NCBI RefSeq assembly: GCF_001438805.1
Contig: NZ_JQCF01000002.1
Coordinates: forward strand, 93,682-157,681
From: Companilactobacillus kimchiensis
Lineage (GTDB): Bacteria; Bacillota; Bacilli; Lactobacillales; Lactobacillaceae
Length of the DNA stretch: 64,000 nt
Direction: 5' to 3'
Both the position numbers and the translations under genes were made by a program. Below are positions 26,488 through 35,875 of the stretch, in pieces. A model generated the notes under the pieces. The model was not told the origin of the DNA. It was given only the letters and a program-made list of their open reading frames with translations, and did not search any database. The first letter of the stretch is position 1. Each line of letters begins with the position of its first letter.

Positions 26488-26799
26488 ATGGGGAAAGATT
26501 ATTCAAATGAAGTGTTTTCATTAATTGATGAAATGTACGAAGACGTTAAGAATAAAAGTAATGATCCTGATATACTGAGAGTTTTATTGAAAGCAGCTAA
26601 AGCCTTTAATAAAGGAATGTATCCGCCAATTGTGGCCGCCAAAACCGTAAATGGTATAACGATTCAAATCTTGTTGAAGAAACCACAGTTAGGTGATTTA
26701 TTTGGGAAAGATTATAATCGATTGACTATGATAGCACGAGAAGGGGGATATAAATGGGGGCCAACGGGAATTGGTGATCTTAGAATTCAATTCGAATAG
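26488..26799 (+). CDS. Putative bacteriocin immunity protein (enterocin A immunity-like)
   Basis: A 103-residue, mostly helical soluble protein. Size, a helix-rich N-terminus (SLIDEMYEDVKN, DILRVLLKAAKAF) and a C-terminus with a Gly-rich turn (REGGYKWGPTGIGDL) resemble the four-helix immunity proteins of class IIa bacteriocins (PF08951 family). ATG 26488 follows GGAGG (26477-26481). No bacteriocin precursor with a double-glycine leader is seen beside it, so it would be an orphan immunity gene. The call rests on weak similarity and context. Confidence 0.45.
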   Translation: MGKDYSNEVFSLIDEMYEDVKNKSNDPDILRVLLKAAKAFNKGMYPPIVAAKTVNGITIQILLKKPQLGDLFGKDYNRLTMIAREGGYKWGPTGIGDLRIQFE

Positions 26800-26825
26800 A
26801 ATCAAATCAATAAAGGGAGATTCAT

Positions 26826-27092
26826 ATGAAGACTAGAGATAATTCCAATAATTTTCAATCCGTAATAATTTTTATGCTTATTTGGTTAATAATGAACTCA
26901 ATTACAAATTTCTTCTGGAAACTTGAACTAACCGATAATAAGACACTCCTGATGATTTTATTGGCAATATTGGAAAATAGTACTTTTCAAAAATACAAAT
27001 TTTATCATACCCAGAAAAATCTTATTGCATTTCTCTTGTCATCCACAGCTCTTATTGCAATACTGCTTGTCATTGGAACACGTGTAATGTGA
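26826..27092 (+). CDS. Small membrane protein, unknown function
   Basis: An 88-residue protein with three hydrophobic segments (about 12-31, 38-50, 66-85). AAGGGAG precedes the ATG, and it starts 26 bases after the immunity-like gene, so the two are probably co-transcribed. Small multi-helix proteins often accompany bacteriocin immunity genes in lactobacilli, but I do not recognise the family. Confidence 0.55.
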   Translation: MKTRDNSNNFQSVIIFMLIWLIMNSITNFFWKLELTDNKTLLMILLAILENSTFQKYKFYHTQKNLIAFLLSSTALIAILLVIGTRVM

Positions 27093-27181
27093 AAATAGAA
27101 AATATTCCAACCAAATGAGCTATGGAGACCCAACTTTATCAGGATATACCTTTCCATCTTTGTTTAATTATTTGTAATTAC

Positions 27182-27219
27182 TACTCATATAATACTGTAA
27201 TATAAGTACTAAATGAGTA
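27182..27219. promoter_or_regulatory. Inverted repeat in the RelB-family promoter
   Basis: TACTCAT (27182-27188) and ATGAGTA (27213-27219) flank a TATAAT-like element (27189-27194 region). This is a plausible autoregulatory operator for the RelB antitoxin 24 bases downstream. Confidence 0.4.
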
Positions 27220-27242
27220 TCTTGTACTGAGGAGATGTCCTT

Positions 27243-27542
27243 ATGATGGAAAAACAAAATGACTCAACTAAAAAAGCTCGCATTCAAATTCAAGTCGATC
27301 AAAATCTCAAAAATAACGCTGAAGAAGTTTTGAATAATTTGGGGATGACACCAACCTCTGCCATCACAATGTTGTTTAAACGTATTGTTGCAACTGATTC
27401 TTATCCAGTTAATTTAACATTGACTGAAAGAGAAAGAGCTGGCAATGAGTTGTTAAATACTATTGATAAACTACCCGTCCATAAGATAACTTCTAAAGAA
27501 GAAGCTTTAAAATGGTTAGATAGTGATTCTGAAGATGAATAG
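27243..27542 (+). CDS. RelB/DinJ family antitoxin
   Basis: A 99-residue ribbon-helix-helix antitoxin: RIQIQVDQNLKNNAEEVLNNLGMTPTSAIT is the RelB/DinJ dimerisation and DNA-binding domain, followed by a toxin-binding tail ending in SDSEDE. GGAG precedes the ATG. The stop overlaps the start of a PemK/MazF-like reading frame by 14 bases, so this is the antitoxin of a type II module. Confidence 0.88.
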   Translation: MMEKQNDSTKKARIQIQVDQNLKNNAEEVLNNLGMTPTSAITMLFKRIVATDSYPVNLTLTERERAGNELLNTIDKLPVHKITSKEEALKWLDSDSEDE

Positions 27543-27872
27543 AAATGATGTAGCAACAATGTATATTGGCTTTGAAAACAATTCTGGTGGTAAAAGACGT
27601 CCAGTATTGGTCTTGAAGGATAATTGCAATTATTTAAAATAACCTCTAAATACCAGAACAAATCAGATAACATCAAAAAGCTATACTATAAGATCACTGA
27701 TTGGTATGAGGCCGGTTGTTATCAGCAACCATATATTGATATTGAAAAATTAGTATCCTTAGATAGGGGGCTCATTACTGAAATTACCAAAATCGGTAAA
27801 TTGACTACCCGTGATATTAAGGGACTAAACATATTTATTAAAAACTATACTAATTCCATTTCCAAGAATTGA
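27529..27872 (+). pseudogene. PemK/MazF-like toxin, frameshifted
   Basis: From ATG 27529 the product starts MNRNDVATMYIGFENNS followed by GGKRRPVLVLKDN, the typical MazF/PemK N-terminal strand with the RRPVLVL motif, but stops at 27636 after 35 residues. The rest of the toxin is in another frame (readable from about 27630 to 27872, FKITSKYQNKSDNIKK, then DRGLITEITKIGKLT). One extra T in the run at 27631-27635 would join the halves into a 114-residue protein of normal length. The antitoxin is intact. A sequencing error in the T run cannot be excluded. Confidence 0.8.
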
Positions 27873-27880
27873 TCAGACAA

Positions 27881-27909
27881 AAAAGATAGCTAAATGGCTA
27901 TCTTTTTTA
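27881..27909. terminator. Terminator after the RelB-PemK locus
   Basis: AAAAGATAGC pairs with GCTATCTTTT with a T tract. It is symmetric and also serves the convergent dehydrogenase. Confidence 0.85.
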
Positions 27910-27921
27910 TTTGAAAAATTA

Positions 27922-28899
27922 TTATTTAATCGGCGAAACACCATTAACGACATATTTAACCGTTTCTCCCTTAGAGGCAGCGATAACATTTTTAGCTACA
28001 ATAGTGGCCATGGCATTGCGTGCTTCGACAGTCGCATTACCTAAATGTGGTGTCAAAACAACATTCTTCATAACCTTTAATTGATCAGCTACTTCTGGCT
28101 CGTGTTCATAAACATCCAAAGCAGCACCAGCAATCACGTGATTAGATAAAGCATTGGCCAAAGCCACTTCATCAATGATTGGACCACGGGCAGCATTGAT
28201 CAAAAATGCCGTTGATTTCATTTGCGCAAATTCCTTAATTCCTAAAAGATGCTTAGTATCAGCGTTCAAAGGGATGTGAATTGAAACTACATCAGATTTT
28301 TCTAAAAGCTCTGCTTGCGAAACATATTTAGCACCCAGTTCTGTTTCTAAACTGACAGGCAAACGATGTCTTTGCGTATAAAGAATTGGCATATCAAAAG
28401 CGTGCATTCTTTTGGCAACTGCTTGGCCAATTTGTCCCATCCCAATAATACCTAAAGTTTTACCTGATAATTCATGGCCTAAAAAGAATAGGGGAGCCCA
28501 ACCATTAAATCCAGTTGTTCTCATTAAATGGTCACCTTCAGCAATCCGATGAAATAAAGCAATGATTAACCCTGTTGTCGATTCAGCGGTTGAAACTGTA
28601 GAAACTTTTGGTGTATTCGTTACAGGGATGCCCAATTGCCGTGCATAATCAGTATCCACATTATTAGTACCAGCACCAAAGTTAGCAATCAACTTCAATT
28701 TAGGCGCATGATCAAGAATGTCACGATCAACAGTGGTCGAGAGTGGAGTAATCAAATAATCCGCATCAGAAACATTTTTCTTTAACGTATTAGCATCGAT
28801 CAATCCCTTACCATTGTAAGATTCAATTGTTAGATCAGTTGCTTGAAGTAGTTGGTCAGCTTGTGCTGGAATTTTACCAGCAATATATACTTTTACCAT
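27922..28899 (-). CDS. D-isomer-specific 2-hydroxyacid dehydrogenase
   Basis: A 325-residue NAD-dependent dehydrogenase. The Rossmann motif GIIGMGQIGQAVA is at about 150-162, the catalytic Arg in NAARGPIIDE (about 235), the Glu in the VYEHEP region and the His in LTPHLGNAT (about 285). The family includes glyoxylate/hydroxypyruvate reductases and 2-oxoacid reductases; the exact substrate is unclear, and it lacks the close features of D-lactate dehydrogenase. The ATG at 28899 follows AAGGTGGG; an upstream GTG lies within that ribosome site. Monocistronic. Confidence 0.88.
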   Translation of the reverse strand: MVKVYIAGKIPAQADQLLQATDLTIESYNGKGLIDANTLKKNVSDADYLITPLSTTVDRDILDHAPKLKLIANFGAGTNNVDTDYARQLGIPVTNTPKVSTVSTAESTTGLIIALFHRIAEGDHLMRTTGFNGWAPLFFLGHELSGKTLGIIGMGQIGQAVAKRMHAFDMPILYTQRHRLPVSLETELGAKYVSQAELLEKSDVVSIHIPLNADTKHLLGIKEFAQMKSTAFLINAARGPIIDEVALANALSNHVIAGAALDVYEHEPEVADQLKVMKNVVLTPHLGNATVEARNAMATIVAKNVIAASKGETVKYVVNGVSPIK

Positions 28900-29051
28900 T
28901 AATAAAAGACCCACCTTAATATTAGTTATTTAATTAAGTATGGTTCATCCAACATGTCATAGCAAGCGTTTGAATTTTGAAAGGATTAACTTTCTAACTA
29001 GTGCAGTATAATGGTAGACTTTAGGCAAGATAAGCGTTGGGGGAATGCAAA

Positions 29052-31403
29052 TTGGTAGAAAATAATAATTTAAATATAAAATCTGGTTTGAATACAGACC
29101 AAGTGAATCAACGAATCAAAAATAAACAGACTAATAAAGTTAAAGAGAGTAATTCTAAGAGCACTTTGCAAATAATTACTAGCAATTCGTTTACTTTCTT
29201 TAACTTTATCTTTTTGCTATTGGCAATTCTCTTGGTGTTGGTTGAAGCTTATAAGGATCTGACTTTTCTACCAGTTATCATTCTCAATACTTTTATATCA
29301 ATTTTCCAAGAGTTACGTTCTAAGAGAACTTTAGCCAAGCTCCAAGTGTTGCACGCTGAAAAAAGTTCTGTTATTCGAAATGGGACTGAAATCCAATTAC
29401 CCACTGATGATTTAGCTTTAGATGATATAATCCATCTCAATGCTGGTTCACAGATACCTGCTGATGCTAAACTAATTGCCGGTAAGATTCGAGTTAATGA
29501 GGCCTTACTTACCGGAGAAGCTGATGAGGTAACCAAAGAAATTGATGCTGAACTATTATCAGGTAGTTTTGTCGTCAATGGTGATGGGTTCGCACAGCTT
29601 AATAAAGTTGGTTCAGAATCATATATTTCTCAACTATCTTCCAAGGCCAAAACAATTGGAACAACTGAAGAGTCGGCCATGCTGAAATCACTCAACAAGT
29701 TGATTCGTTTGGTCGGAATTATCTTGATTCCTTTGGGATTAGCCTTGTTTTATCAAAGTTACTTTATGAATGGCAATACGCTCAAGTCCAGTATCGTTTC
29801 TATGGAAGCTGCTTTAATTGGTATGATTCCAGAAGGACTATATTTACTAACAACTGTGGCCTTAGCTTTGAGTGCCATGCGATTAGCCAAGAAAGAAGTG
29901 CTTTTGCATAGTTTAAAGAGCATTGAAACTTTGGCTCGAGTAAGTGTCCTTTGTGTTGATAAAACCGGTACAATCACTGAAAATAAAATGGTCGTTCAAG
30001 ATGTCATCAAAGCTCACGCAAGTTCTTTATCAGAAAAAACTCAATTGAATTTGATTAGTGACTTCTGTAATAATTTTCCTGGCGATAATAGTACGATGAA
30101 AGCTATGAAGGATTACTTTACTAATGAGTCAACTACCAATGCGGATGATATCATACCGTTCAGTTCAGCTTGGAAGTTTAGTAGTGCCAAATTCAATGAC
30201 ACAACTTACATTTTTGGTGCTCCAGAAATGGTTTTACGGGATGATTTCGAAAAATATCAACCTGAATTTGCTGATTATCCCAAACAAGGCTATCGAGTCT
30301 TAGTTTTTGGTAAATATATCGGTGCCAGTTTAACCGAACCAAAGTTAGTTGCTCCGGTCCAACCAATCGCATTTATCTTAATTAGAAATCCAGTTAGAAC
30401 AAGTGCCCCAAAGACTTTCAAATATTTTGATAAACAAAATGTTAAAATTAAAGTCATTTCTGGGGATGATCCAGTAACTGTTTCCAGCATTTCTAAAGAA
30501 GCCAAAATAAAAGGGGCAGAGAATTATATTGATGCTTCCAAGTTAGAGCCATCTGACTATAAAGAAGCCTTACAAAAATATACTGTCTTTGGTAGAGTAA
30601 CCCCAGATCAGAAACAATCATTTGTTCAAGCGCTTCAAGAATTAGATGAAACCGTTGCGATGACGGGTGACGGTGTCAATGACATTTTGGCTATGAAAGA
30701 AGCTGATTGTAGTATTGCCATGGCCTCTGGAAACGACGCCACAATGCATGCTGCTCAGATGGTCCTACTAGATTCTGACTTTTCAAAGATGCCTCAGATC
30801 GTTGAGGAAGGACGGCAAGTCGTTAACAACGTAGAACGTTCTGCCAGTTTGTTCTTAGTTAAAAATATTTTCTCACTCACAATGACTTTATTGACGTTGA
30901 TTTTTGCCGTAAATTATCCTTTAGCACCATCACATATTACTTTGATAAGTTTATATACGATTGGGATCCCTTCATTCTTATTAGCTCTGGAAACCAATCA
31001 TCATCAAATTAAGGGCCATTTTCTCAGCAATATTATGCAGCAGTCTATTCCTGGTGGAATTACCGATACAGTCGTAGTTGCAACGATTGTCTTTACGGGA
31101 AAGCTATTCAATCTTAAACAAGATAATATCTCTACGGCTACTGTTTTAATAATGTCAGCTGTTGGATTTCTGGTTTTGTACCGATTAAGTCGACCTTTGA
31201 ATGTATTTCGAAATATCATCCTCTGGGGTTGTATTGTTGGAATAATCATTACAGCTATTTTCTTTGGTAATCTCTTTGGAATCACGAAGATATCAGCAAT
31301 AGCAATAGGTTACGCCGCTATTTTATTCCTGACCGCTGATTCAGTTCTAAATCATCTGACCAATATTGTGAACACCATTTTCAAAAAACTTAAATTAGGA
31401 TAA
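29052..31403 (+). CDS. CtpE-like cation-translocating P-type ATPase
   Basis: A 783-residue P-type ATPase with DKTGT (303-307), PEGLY in membrane helix 4, and TGDGVNDILAMKEADCSIAM (from 538). The VNDILAxKxAD form and short nucleotide domain mark the CtpE-like group (Ca2+ uptake in mycobacteria) rather than the Ca/Mn exporter type encoded at 17.8 kb. The C-terminus has about six membrane helices. The TTG at 29052 is chosen as GGGGGA lies eight bases before it; a TTG at 29037 is an alternative. Promoter TATAAT near 29008. Ion specificity is inferred only from family. Confidence 0.85.
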   Translation: MVENNNLNIKSGLNTDQVNQRIKNKQTNKVKESNSKSTLQIITSNSFTFFNFIFLLLAILLVLVEAYKDLTFLPVIILNTFISIFQELRSKRTLAKLQVLHAEKSSVIRNGTEIQLPTDDLALDDIIHLNAGSQIPADAKLIAGKIRVNEALLTGEADEVTKEIDAELLSGSFVVNGDGFAQLNKVGSESYISQLSSKAKTIGTTEESAMLKSLNKLIRLVGIILIPLGLALFYQSYFMNGNTLKSSIVSMEAALIGMIPEGLYLLTTVALALSAMRLAKKEVLLHSLKSIETLARVSVLCVDKTGTITENKMVVQDVIKAHASSLSEKTQLNLISDFCNNFPGDNSTMKAMKDYFTNESTTNADDIIPFSSAWKFSSAKFNDTTYIFGAPEMVLRDDFEKYQPEFADYPKQGYRVLVFGKYIGASLTEPKLVAPVQPIAFILIRNPVRTSAPKTFKYFDKQNVKIKVISGDDPVTVSSISKEAKIKGAENYIDASKLEPSDYKEALQKYTVFGRVTPDQKQSFVQALQELDETVAMTGDGVNDILAMKEADCSIAMASGNDATMHAAQMVLLDSDFSKMPQIVEEGRQVVNNVERSASLFLVKNIFSLTMTLLTLIFAVNYPLAPSHITLISLYTIGIPSFLLALETNHHQIKGHFLSNIMQQSIPGGITDTVVVATIVFTGKLFNLKQDNISTATVLIMSAVGFLVLYRLSRPLNVFRNIILWGCIVGIIITAIFFGNLFGITKISAIAIGYAAILFLTADSVLNHLTNIVNTIFKKLKLG

Positions 31404-31513
31404 ATCTGTTGCATACGGTAGGGGTATAGCAGCATACAGAAATAGTAATTTTTCTAAATTCTTTTCTGCACTATAATAAACTCAACAATACAAAAGGTCG
31501 TTAAGGAGAACAT

Positions 31514-32389
31514 ATGAATAAGACAGAAATTACAAACTTTACATTAAATGATGGTAATAAAATTCCTTCATTTGGTTTCGGAACTTTTCAAATTCCCGCT
31601 GACGGTTCAACGTATAAGGCCGTTAGTGATGCTTTGAAATTAGGTTATCGTCATATTGATACCGCTGTTGCTTACTTTAATGAACAAGAAGTAGGGCAGG
31701 CCATTAAGGAAAGTGGTGTTCCTCGTGATCAAATTTGGGTTACTTCTAAGATCTGGCTACAAGATTACGCATATGAAGATGCTAAAAAATCAATTGCTAC
31801 TTCACTAGAAAAATTAGGCTTAGATTATATGGACCTTTACTTGATCCATCAACCTTATGGTAAAGTGGATGAGGCTTGGAAAGCTTTGGAAGAAGCTAAA
31901 GCAGCGGGCAAAATTCGTTCGATCGGTGTTTCGAATATGACACCTAAACTTTGGAATAAGTTTGTTCCAAAATTTGCTACAATGCCTAGTGTCAATCAGA
32001 TTGAATTTAATCCTTATTTCCAACAAAAGGAGCTTCGTCAAATCTTAGCCAAAGCTCACGTTGCCTTGGAAGCCTGGGCACCACTTGGTCAAGGTAATAA
32101 GGAATTATTTAAAGAACCAACTCTTAATGAACTTGCTGAGAAATACCAAAAAGATGTTGGTCAAATCATTCTTCGCTTTGAACACCAAGAGGGCATTATT
32201 GTCTTTCCTAAATCAGTCCATGAAAGTCGAATTGAATCCAACAAAAACATTTTCGATTTTGAATTAACTTCTGATGAAATGGATGCTATTAGAGCCTTAG
32301 ATACGAATGGTAAGGGAATGCATAATCCTGATACACCAGGTACTGGGGATATGTTGCTTAAAGCCTTTGATGTTCATGCTAATGACTAA
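31514..32389 (+). CDS. Aldo/keto reductase
   Basis: A 291-residue AKR barrel with the full catalytic tetrad Asp49, Tyr54, Lys79 and His112, and cofactor site IPKS-type motif VFPKSVHESRI near 233-243 for NADPH. It resembles 2,5-diketo-gluconate reductase-type AKRs, which reduce methylglyoxal and other aldehydes. GGAG precedes the ATG and TATAAT lies near 31471. It ends in a strong terminator and is convergent with a TetR regulator. Confidence 0.9.
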   Translation: MNKTEITNFTLNDGNKIPSFGFGTFQIPADGSTYKAVSDALKLGYRHIDTAVAYFNEQEVGQAIKESGVPRDQIWVTSKIWLQDYAYEDAKKSIATSLEKLGLDYMDLYLIHQPYGKVDEAWKALEEAKAAGKIRSIGVSNMTPKLWNKFVPKFATMPSVNQIEFNPYFQQKELRQILAKAHVALEAWAPLGQGNKELFKEPTLNELAEKYQKDVGQIILRFEHQEGIIVFPKSVHESRIESNKNIFDFELTSDEMDAIRALDTNGKGMHNPDTPGTGDMLLKAFDVHAND

Positions 32390-32432
32390 CCATTAAGACA
32401 AAATACAAATGAATAATTCTTTATTTAAAATC

Positions 32433-32476
32433 AAAATCCCACATTAACTAAAATTAGTTAATGTGGGATTTTATTG
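32433..32476. terminator. Terminator after the aldo/keto reductase gene
   Basis: A 17-bp perfect stem, AAAATCCCACATTAACT (32433-32449) with its complement (32456-32472). It is the same design as the hairpin at 12167 with compensating base changes. Confidence 0.85.
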
Positions 32477-32540
32477 TTCTCTATAATAGTAAAAACAAAA
32501 AACTAGCCAAATAGAAAACAAAATGTGTAATCCCAATTTT

Positions 32541-33113
32541 CTATAGAAAGACATTGGAATTTTTAAAACGGTAAGCTTGGTAAGCCTCTCTCAAAAATTC
32601 AGGAGTATGGTCATATTGAAATTTAGCCAATTCTTCAATGGTTAAACAATTTTCGTCCTCAATCCACTCTTTGAATATTCCCATCATCCCATATGAATGG
32701 TATTTAATATTATTTATTTGTTGTGGGGTGATTGCTTGACCAGAAAAACTTTCTACCGCCTCAGTGGCCGATTGGATGTTAAATTTTTGAATATATTGGT
32801 CAATTGAATTCTGAGAATGTTGATTGTAGGTCTTTTGATAAAATATCCGCCGTTGATTGATCTGTTTTAGATTGACAATAATACTTTCCACCGAATATTT
32901 AGGTGCTTGATCAACATATACCTGGGAAAAGTCATAAAGAAAGGTCCAAGCAACTAATTCGTATTTGTCATGAAAGTGATAATAGAACGTTTGAGGGATG
33001 GTATGACATCTTTTACATAACTCTGTAATGCGAACCTTATCCATCGGCATTGTTTTTAGCATTTCTTCTAATTGTTGAGCAAATAATAATTGAGTTTGAT
33101 TTTTTAGAGCCAA
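32541..33113 (-). CDS. TetR/AcrR family regulator
   Basis: A 190-residue regulator: N-terminal helix-turn-helix (about 8-55; MDKVRITELCKRCHTIPQTFYYHFHDKYEL) and a C-terminal ligand domain of the TetR_C_7/DhaS type. It is divergent from the first NmrA-like reductase gene, whose promoter region (33114-33243) it probably controls; AT-rich palindromes such as TTATATATATAA occur there. Confidence 0.85.
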   Translation of the reverse strand: MALKNQTQLLFAQQLEEMLKTMPMDKVRITELCKRCHTIPQTFYYHFHDKYELVAWTFLYDFSQVYVDQAPKYSVESIIVNLKQINQRRIFYQKTYNQHSQNSIDQYIQKFNIQSATEAVESFSGQAITPQQINNIKYHSYGMMGIFKEWIEDENCLTIEELAKFQYDHTPEFLREAYQAYRFKNSNVFL

Positions 33114-33243
33114 TATTCTCTCCTTATTTATATATATAAGTATTTATCTCTAGTTTTTATATATTTTATCACTTTCATCTAGTGTACAAAACCAATCCAT
33201 CCCTTATATTGTTCATTACACATTACAAAAGGAGCGTCATTAT

Positions 33244-34095
33244 ATGAATATTATGGTAACTGGTGCTAATGGTGGTTATGGTAGTCAAGCCATTGACTAT
33301 CTACAAAGATTCGCACCTGAAGCAAACATCTATGGATTAGTTAGGAGTGAAGGTAAAGGTGTCGAATTAAAAGAAAAGGGCATTAATGTAAGAATTGGCG
33401 ATTACTCTGATGTCGACTCTATGGTTAAAGCTTTAAAAGGAATTGACCGATTGTTATTTGTATCGTCACCAATTCCAGGAATTCAAAAAAACGTCGTCGA
33501 TGCTGCGAAAATAAATAATGTTCAATACATCGCTTATACCAGTATTTTTCAACCTGAACATTCTAAGTTTGGTTTAGAGATCAATCACAAACAAACTGAA
33601 AAGTGGATCAACGAATCAGGTATCCCTCATACATTTTTACGTAACAGTTGGTATATGGAAATCAATCAAGCGTTGTTTGATTATGCTAAAGAGACTCAAA
33701 CGTTTCCCTATTTTTCTAAAAACGGTCAATTATCATTTGCTTTAAAAAGGGAATATGCCGAGGCCGGAGCCCAAGTTATCTCAAATGGTAATTATGGAGA
33801 AATCATTAATCTTGCTGGTGATCCTAAAACATATAGTCAATTAGCACTTGCTACTCAAACTGCTCTAAATGAAAAATTAGATATCAAAGAAACTTCAATG
33901 AATGACTTTATCCATTATATGGATCAAGCTAATATCCCAACAAAATTATCTATGATAACTGAAGGTTATCAAGAATATACATCCAAAGGGAATAATGGAG
34001 AAAGCCAGGCTGATTCCTCAGAATTTGAAAAAGTTTTAGGCCATCCCTTAACCAACTTACCCGTAGCAATACAGGAACTGCTTAATATTAAATAG
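33244..34095 (+). CDS. NmrA-like NAD(P)-binding oxidoreductase, copy 1
   Basis: A 283-residue atypical SDR. The N-terminus MNIMVTGANGGYGSQAIDYL is the NAD(P) site (TGANGGYG), followed by RSEGKG at the NADP-discriminating position and FVSSPIPG. The family includes quinone oxidoreductase 2 (QorB) and azoreductase-like proteins that act on quinones or electrophiles. Strongly similar to the gene at 35876 (most residues identical across the length). AAGGAGCG precedes the ATG. It is probably repressed by the divergent TetR protein. Confidence 0.87.
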   Translation: MNIMVTGANGGYGSQAIDYLQRFAPEANIYGLVRSEGKGVELKEKGINVRIGDYSDVDSMVKALKGIDRLLFVSSPIPGIQKNVVDAAKINNVQYIAYTSIFQPEHSKFGLEINHKQTEKWINESGIPHTFLRNSWYMEINQALFDYAKETQTFPYFSKNGQLSFALKREYAEAGAQVISNGNYGEIINLAGDPKTYSQLALATQTALNEKLDIKETSMNDFIHYMDQANIPTKLSMITEGYQEYTSKGNNGESQADSSEFEKVLGHPLTNLPVAIQELLNIK

Positions 34096-34108
34096 AAAGT
34101 TATTAATA

Positions 34109-34366
34109 ATGAATGAAAAACAAATAGTCCAAATTTATAAAGCTTTGGGTGATATAACACGTTTTAGGATTGTAGAGCATTTGATAAACGGTGGAACAAT
34201 TTGTCCTAGTGATCTAAGTGATGACCTGGGTCAAATTCCAGCATCGACTTTATCGCATCATTTGAAGATATTAACTAACTGTGAAATCTTAACATATCAA
34301 AAACAGGGGACCTATCTAAACTACAGTTTAAATAAATCCCTTATTTCCCAATTTTGGCTAAAATAA
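34109..34366 (+). CDS. ArsR family helix-turn-helix regulator
   Basis: An 85-residue winged-helix protein: IYKALGDITRFRIVEHL, then the recognition helix in PASTLSHHLKILTN and the wing KQGTYLNYSLN. ArsR proteins are small derepressing sensors. No obvious metal-binding Cys pair: only single Cys residues appear. It starts 13 bases after copy 1 of the reductase and precedes an MFS exporter, so it may sense an organic or oxidative signal. Confidence 0.87.
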   Translation: MNEKQIVQIYKALGDITRFRIVEHLINGGTICPSDLSDDLGQIPASTLSHHLKILTNCEILTYQKQGTYLNYSLNKSLISQFWLK

Positions 34367-34433
34367 TTGGAAAATAAATTGTGGATTATAATTCCATAAT
34401 TCTAGAAATATCAAATATACGGGGGACTTTTTT

Positions 34434-35852
34434 ATGAACAGGGAATATCACGCTAATAGAATTCTTACTGCTATGCTCATTTGTGCCTTTATGGGTATGT
34501 TCAGTGAGACATCCTTAAACATTGCTTTAACAACGTTAATGAACGATTTTCGAATCAGTGCAGCCACCGCACAATGGTTAACGACCGGTTATCTATTAAC
34601 ATTAGGAATCATTATGCCATTTACGGCACTTTTGATTCAAAGATATACAACAAGAAGACTATTCTTCGTTTCAACAACCAGTTTGACGCTCGGAACTATT
34701 GTTGGTGGAATGTCGGTTAATTTCAGTATGCTTTTAATAGCACGTATCTTACAAGCAATCGGCATGGGAATATTACTACCGTTAATGTCTAATACCATCT
34801 TAGTTATCTTTGCTAAGGAAAAACGTGGCACGGCTATGGGAACGCTTGGTTTGGTATTATCATTTGCACCAGCTATGGGACCAGCTATCAGTGGAATCCT
34901 GATTCAATATATGTCTTGGCACTTCATTTTTTGGCTGTTATTACCATTTATTCTCTTAGGGATGTTCATTGGATACAGAAACTTGATAAATGTCACTGAG
35001 AATCATCAACAAAAAATCGATTTTCTGTCTGTGATTTCATCTACACTTGGCTTTGGCGGAATTGTATTTGGCTTAAGTCAAACAGAAGAATCTCTATTAA
35101 GTCCGATAGTTATTGTTCCCATAATAATTGGGATAATATCATTAGCCTTTTTCATCAAACGGCAGAACACTGAAAATCCTATTTTAGACTTATCTGTCTT
35201 TAAATATCCCATTTTTGTTACAGGATCAATCCTAGTTTTGATCTGCGTTTTGATATTTCAAGGGACAATGATCATTTTACCAATGTACTTACAAACAGGA
35301 GCTGGTTTAACGGTACTTTTGGCAGGCTTAGTTCTATTACCAGGGAGTGCTACTAATGGAATCTTGCAAATGCTTGGCGGGAAAATCTTTGATAAATATG
35401 GTTATAAAATTTTGGTGATTCCTGGATTTATTATTATGCTTGTAACGCTGTTCTTCCTAAAAACTCTAACACCTAATTCCAGTATTATTTTAATCATGAT
35501 TTTGGATATGACTTTGATGGCTGGAACTGCTATTGTTTGGACAGGAGCTCAGACACACGCTCTCAATCAATTGCCACCCAAGCTATATGCACATGGCTCA
35601 GCTACTTTGAATACCATGCTGCAAGTTATCGGTGCCATTGGTGTATCGATTTCAGTGGCTGTTTTATCAAGTACTAAGAGTAACTACTTAGCAAGTTCAC
35701 AACATCCAAATTCAATTAATGAGATTTCTAGTGCAATTGCTAGTGGAGCAGGAAATGTTTTTGGTGGATTAATGATCATTGCTATAATTGGATTGCTAAT
35801 TAGTTTTTGGATGATTCTTAGAGATAAAAAACAAGAACTAACAGAAATTTAA
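34434..35852 (+). CDS. DHA2-family MFS multidrug exporter
   Basis: A 472-residue membrane protein with 14 predicted helices. Family signatures include TALLIQRYTTRR after helix 2, LLIARILQAIGMGILLP (motif C-like), and MGLGLVLSFAPAMGPAISG in helix 5. This is the EmrB/QacA type of drug:H+ antiporter. ACGGGGGAC precedes the ATG. It lies between ArsR and the second NmrA-like reductase, which suggests a joint detoxification operon. Confidence 0.9.
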   Translation: MNREYHANRILTAMLICAFMGMFSETSLNIALTTLMNDFRISAATAQWLTTGYLLTLGIIMPFTALLIQRYTTRRLFFVSTTSLTLGTIVGGMSVNFSMLLIARILQAIGMGILLPLMSNTILVIFAKEKRGTAMGTLGLVLSFAPAMGPAISGILIQYMSWHFIFWLLLPFILLGMFIGYRNLINVTENHQQKIDFLSVISSTLGFGGIVFGLSQTEESLLSPIVIVPIIIGIISLAFFIKRQNTENPILDLSVFKYPIFVTGSILVLICVLIFQGTMIILPMYLQTGAGLTVLLAGLVLLPGSATNGILQMLGGKIFDKYGYKILVIPGFIIMLVTLFFLKTLTPNSSIILIMILDMTLMAGTAIVWTGAQTHALNQLPPKLYAHGSATLNTMLQVIGAIGVSISVAVLSSTKSNYLASSQHPNSINEISSAIASGAGNVFGGLMIIAIIGLLISFWMILRDKKQELTEI

Positions 35853-35875
35853 AAATTAAAAAGGAGCAAAATCAA

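Noticed and set aside
27115..27177. 20-codon frame starting MSYGDPTLSG
   Set aside because: It lacks a ribosome site and is too short to assign; probably chance or an unidentifiable fragment.
33114..33243. AT palindromes between TetR and reductase copy 1 as operator
   Set aside because: The alternating TA sequence is palindromic by composition; I cannot separate an operator from background.
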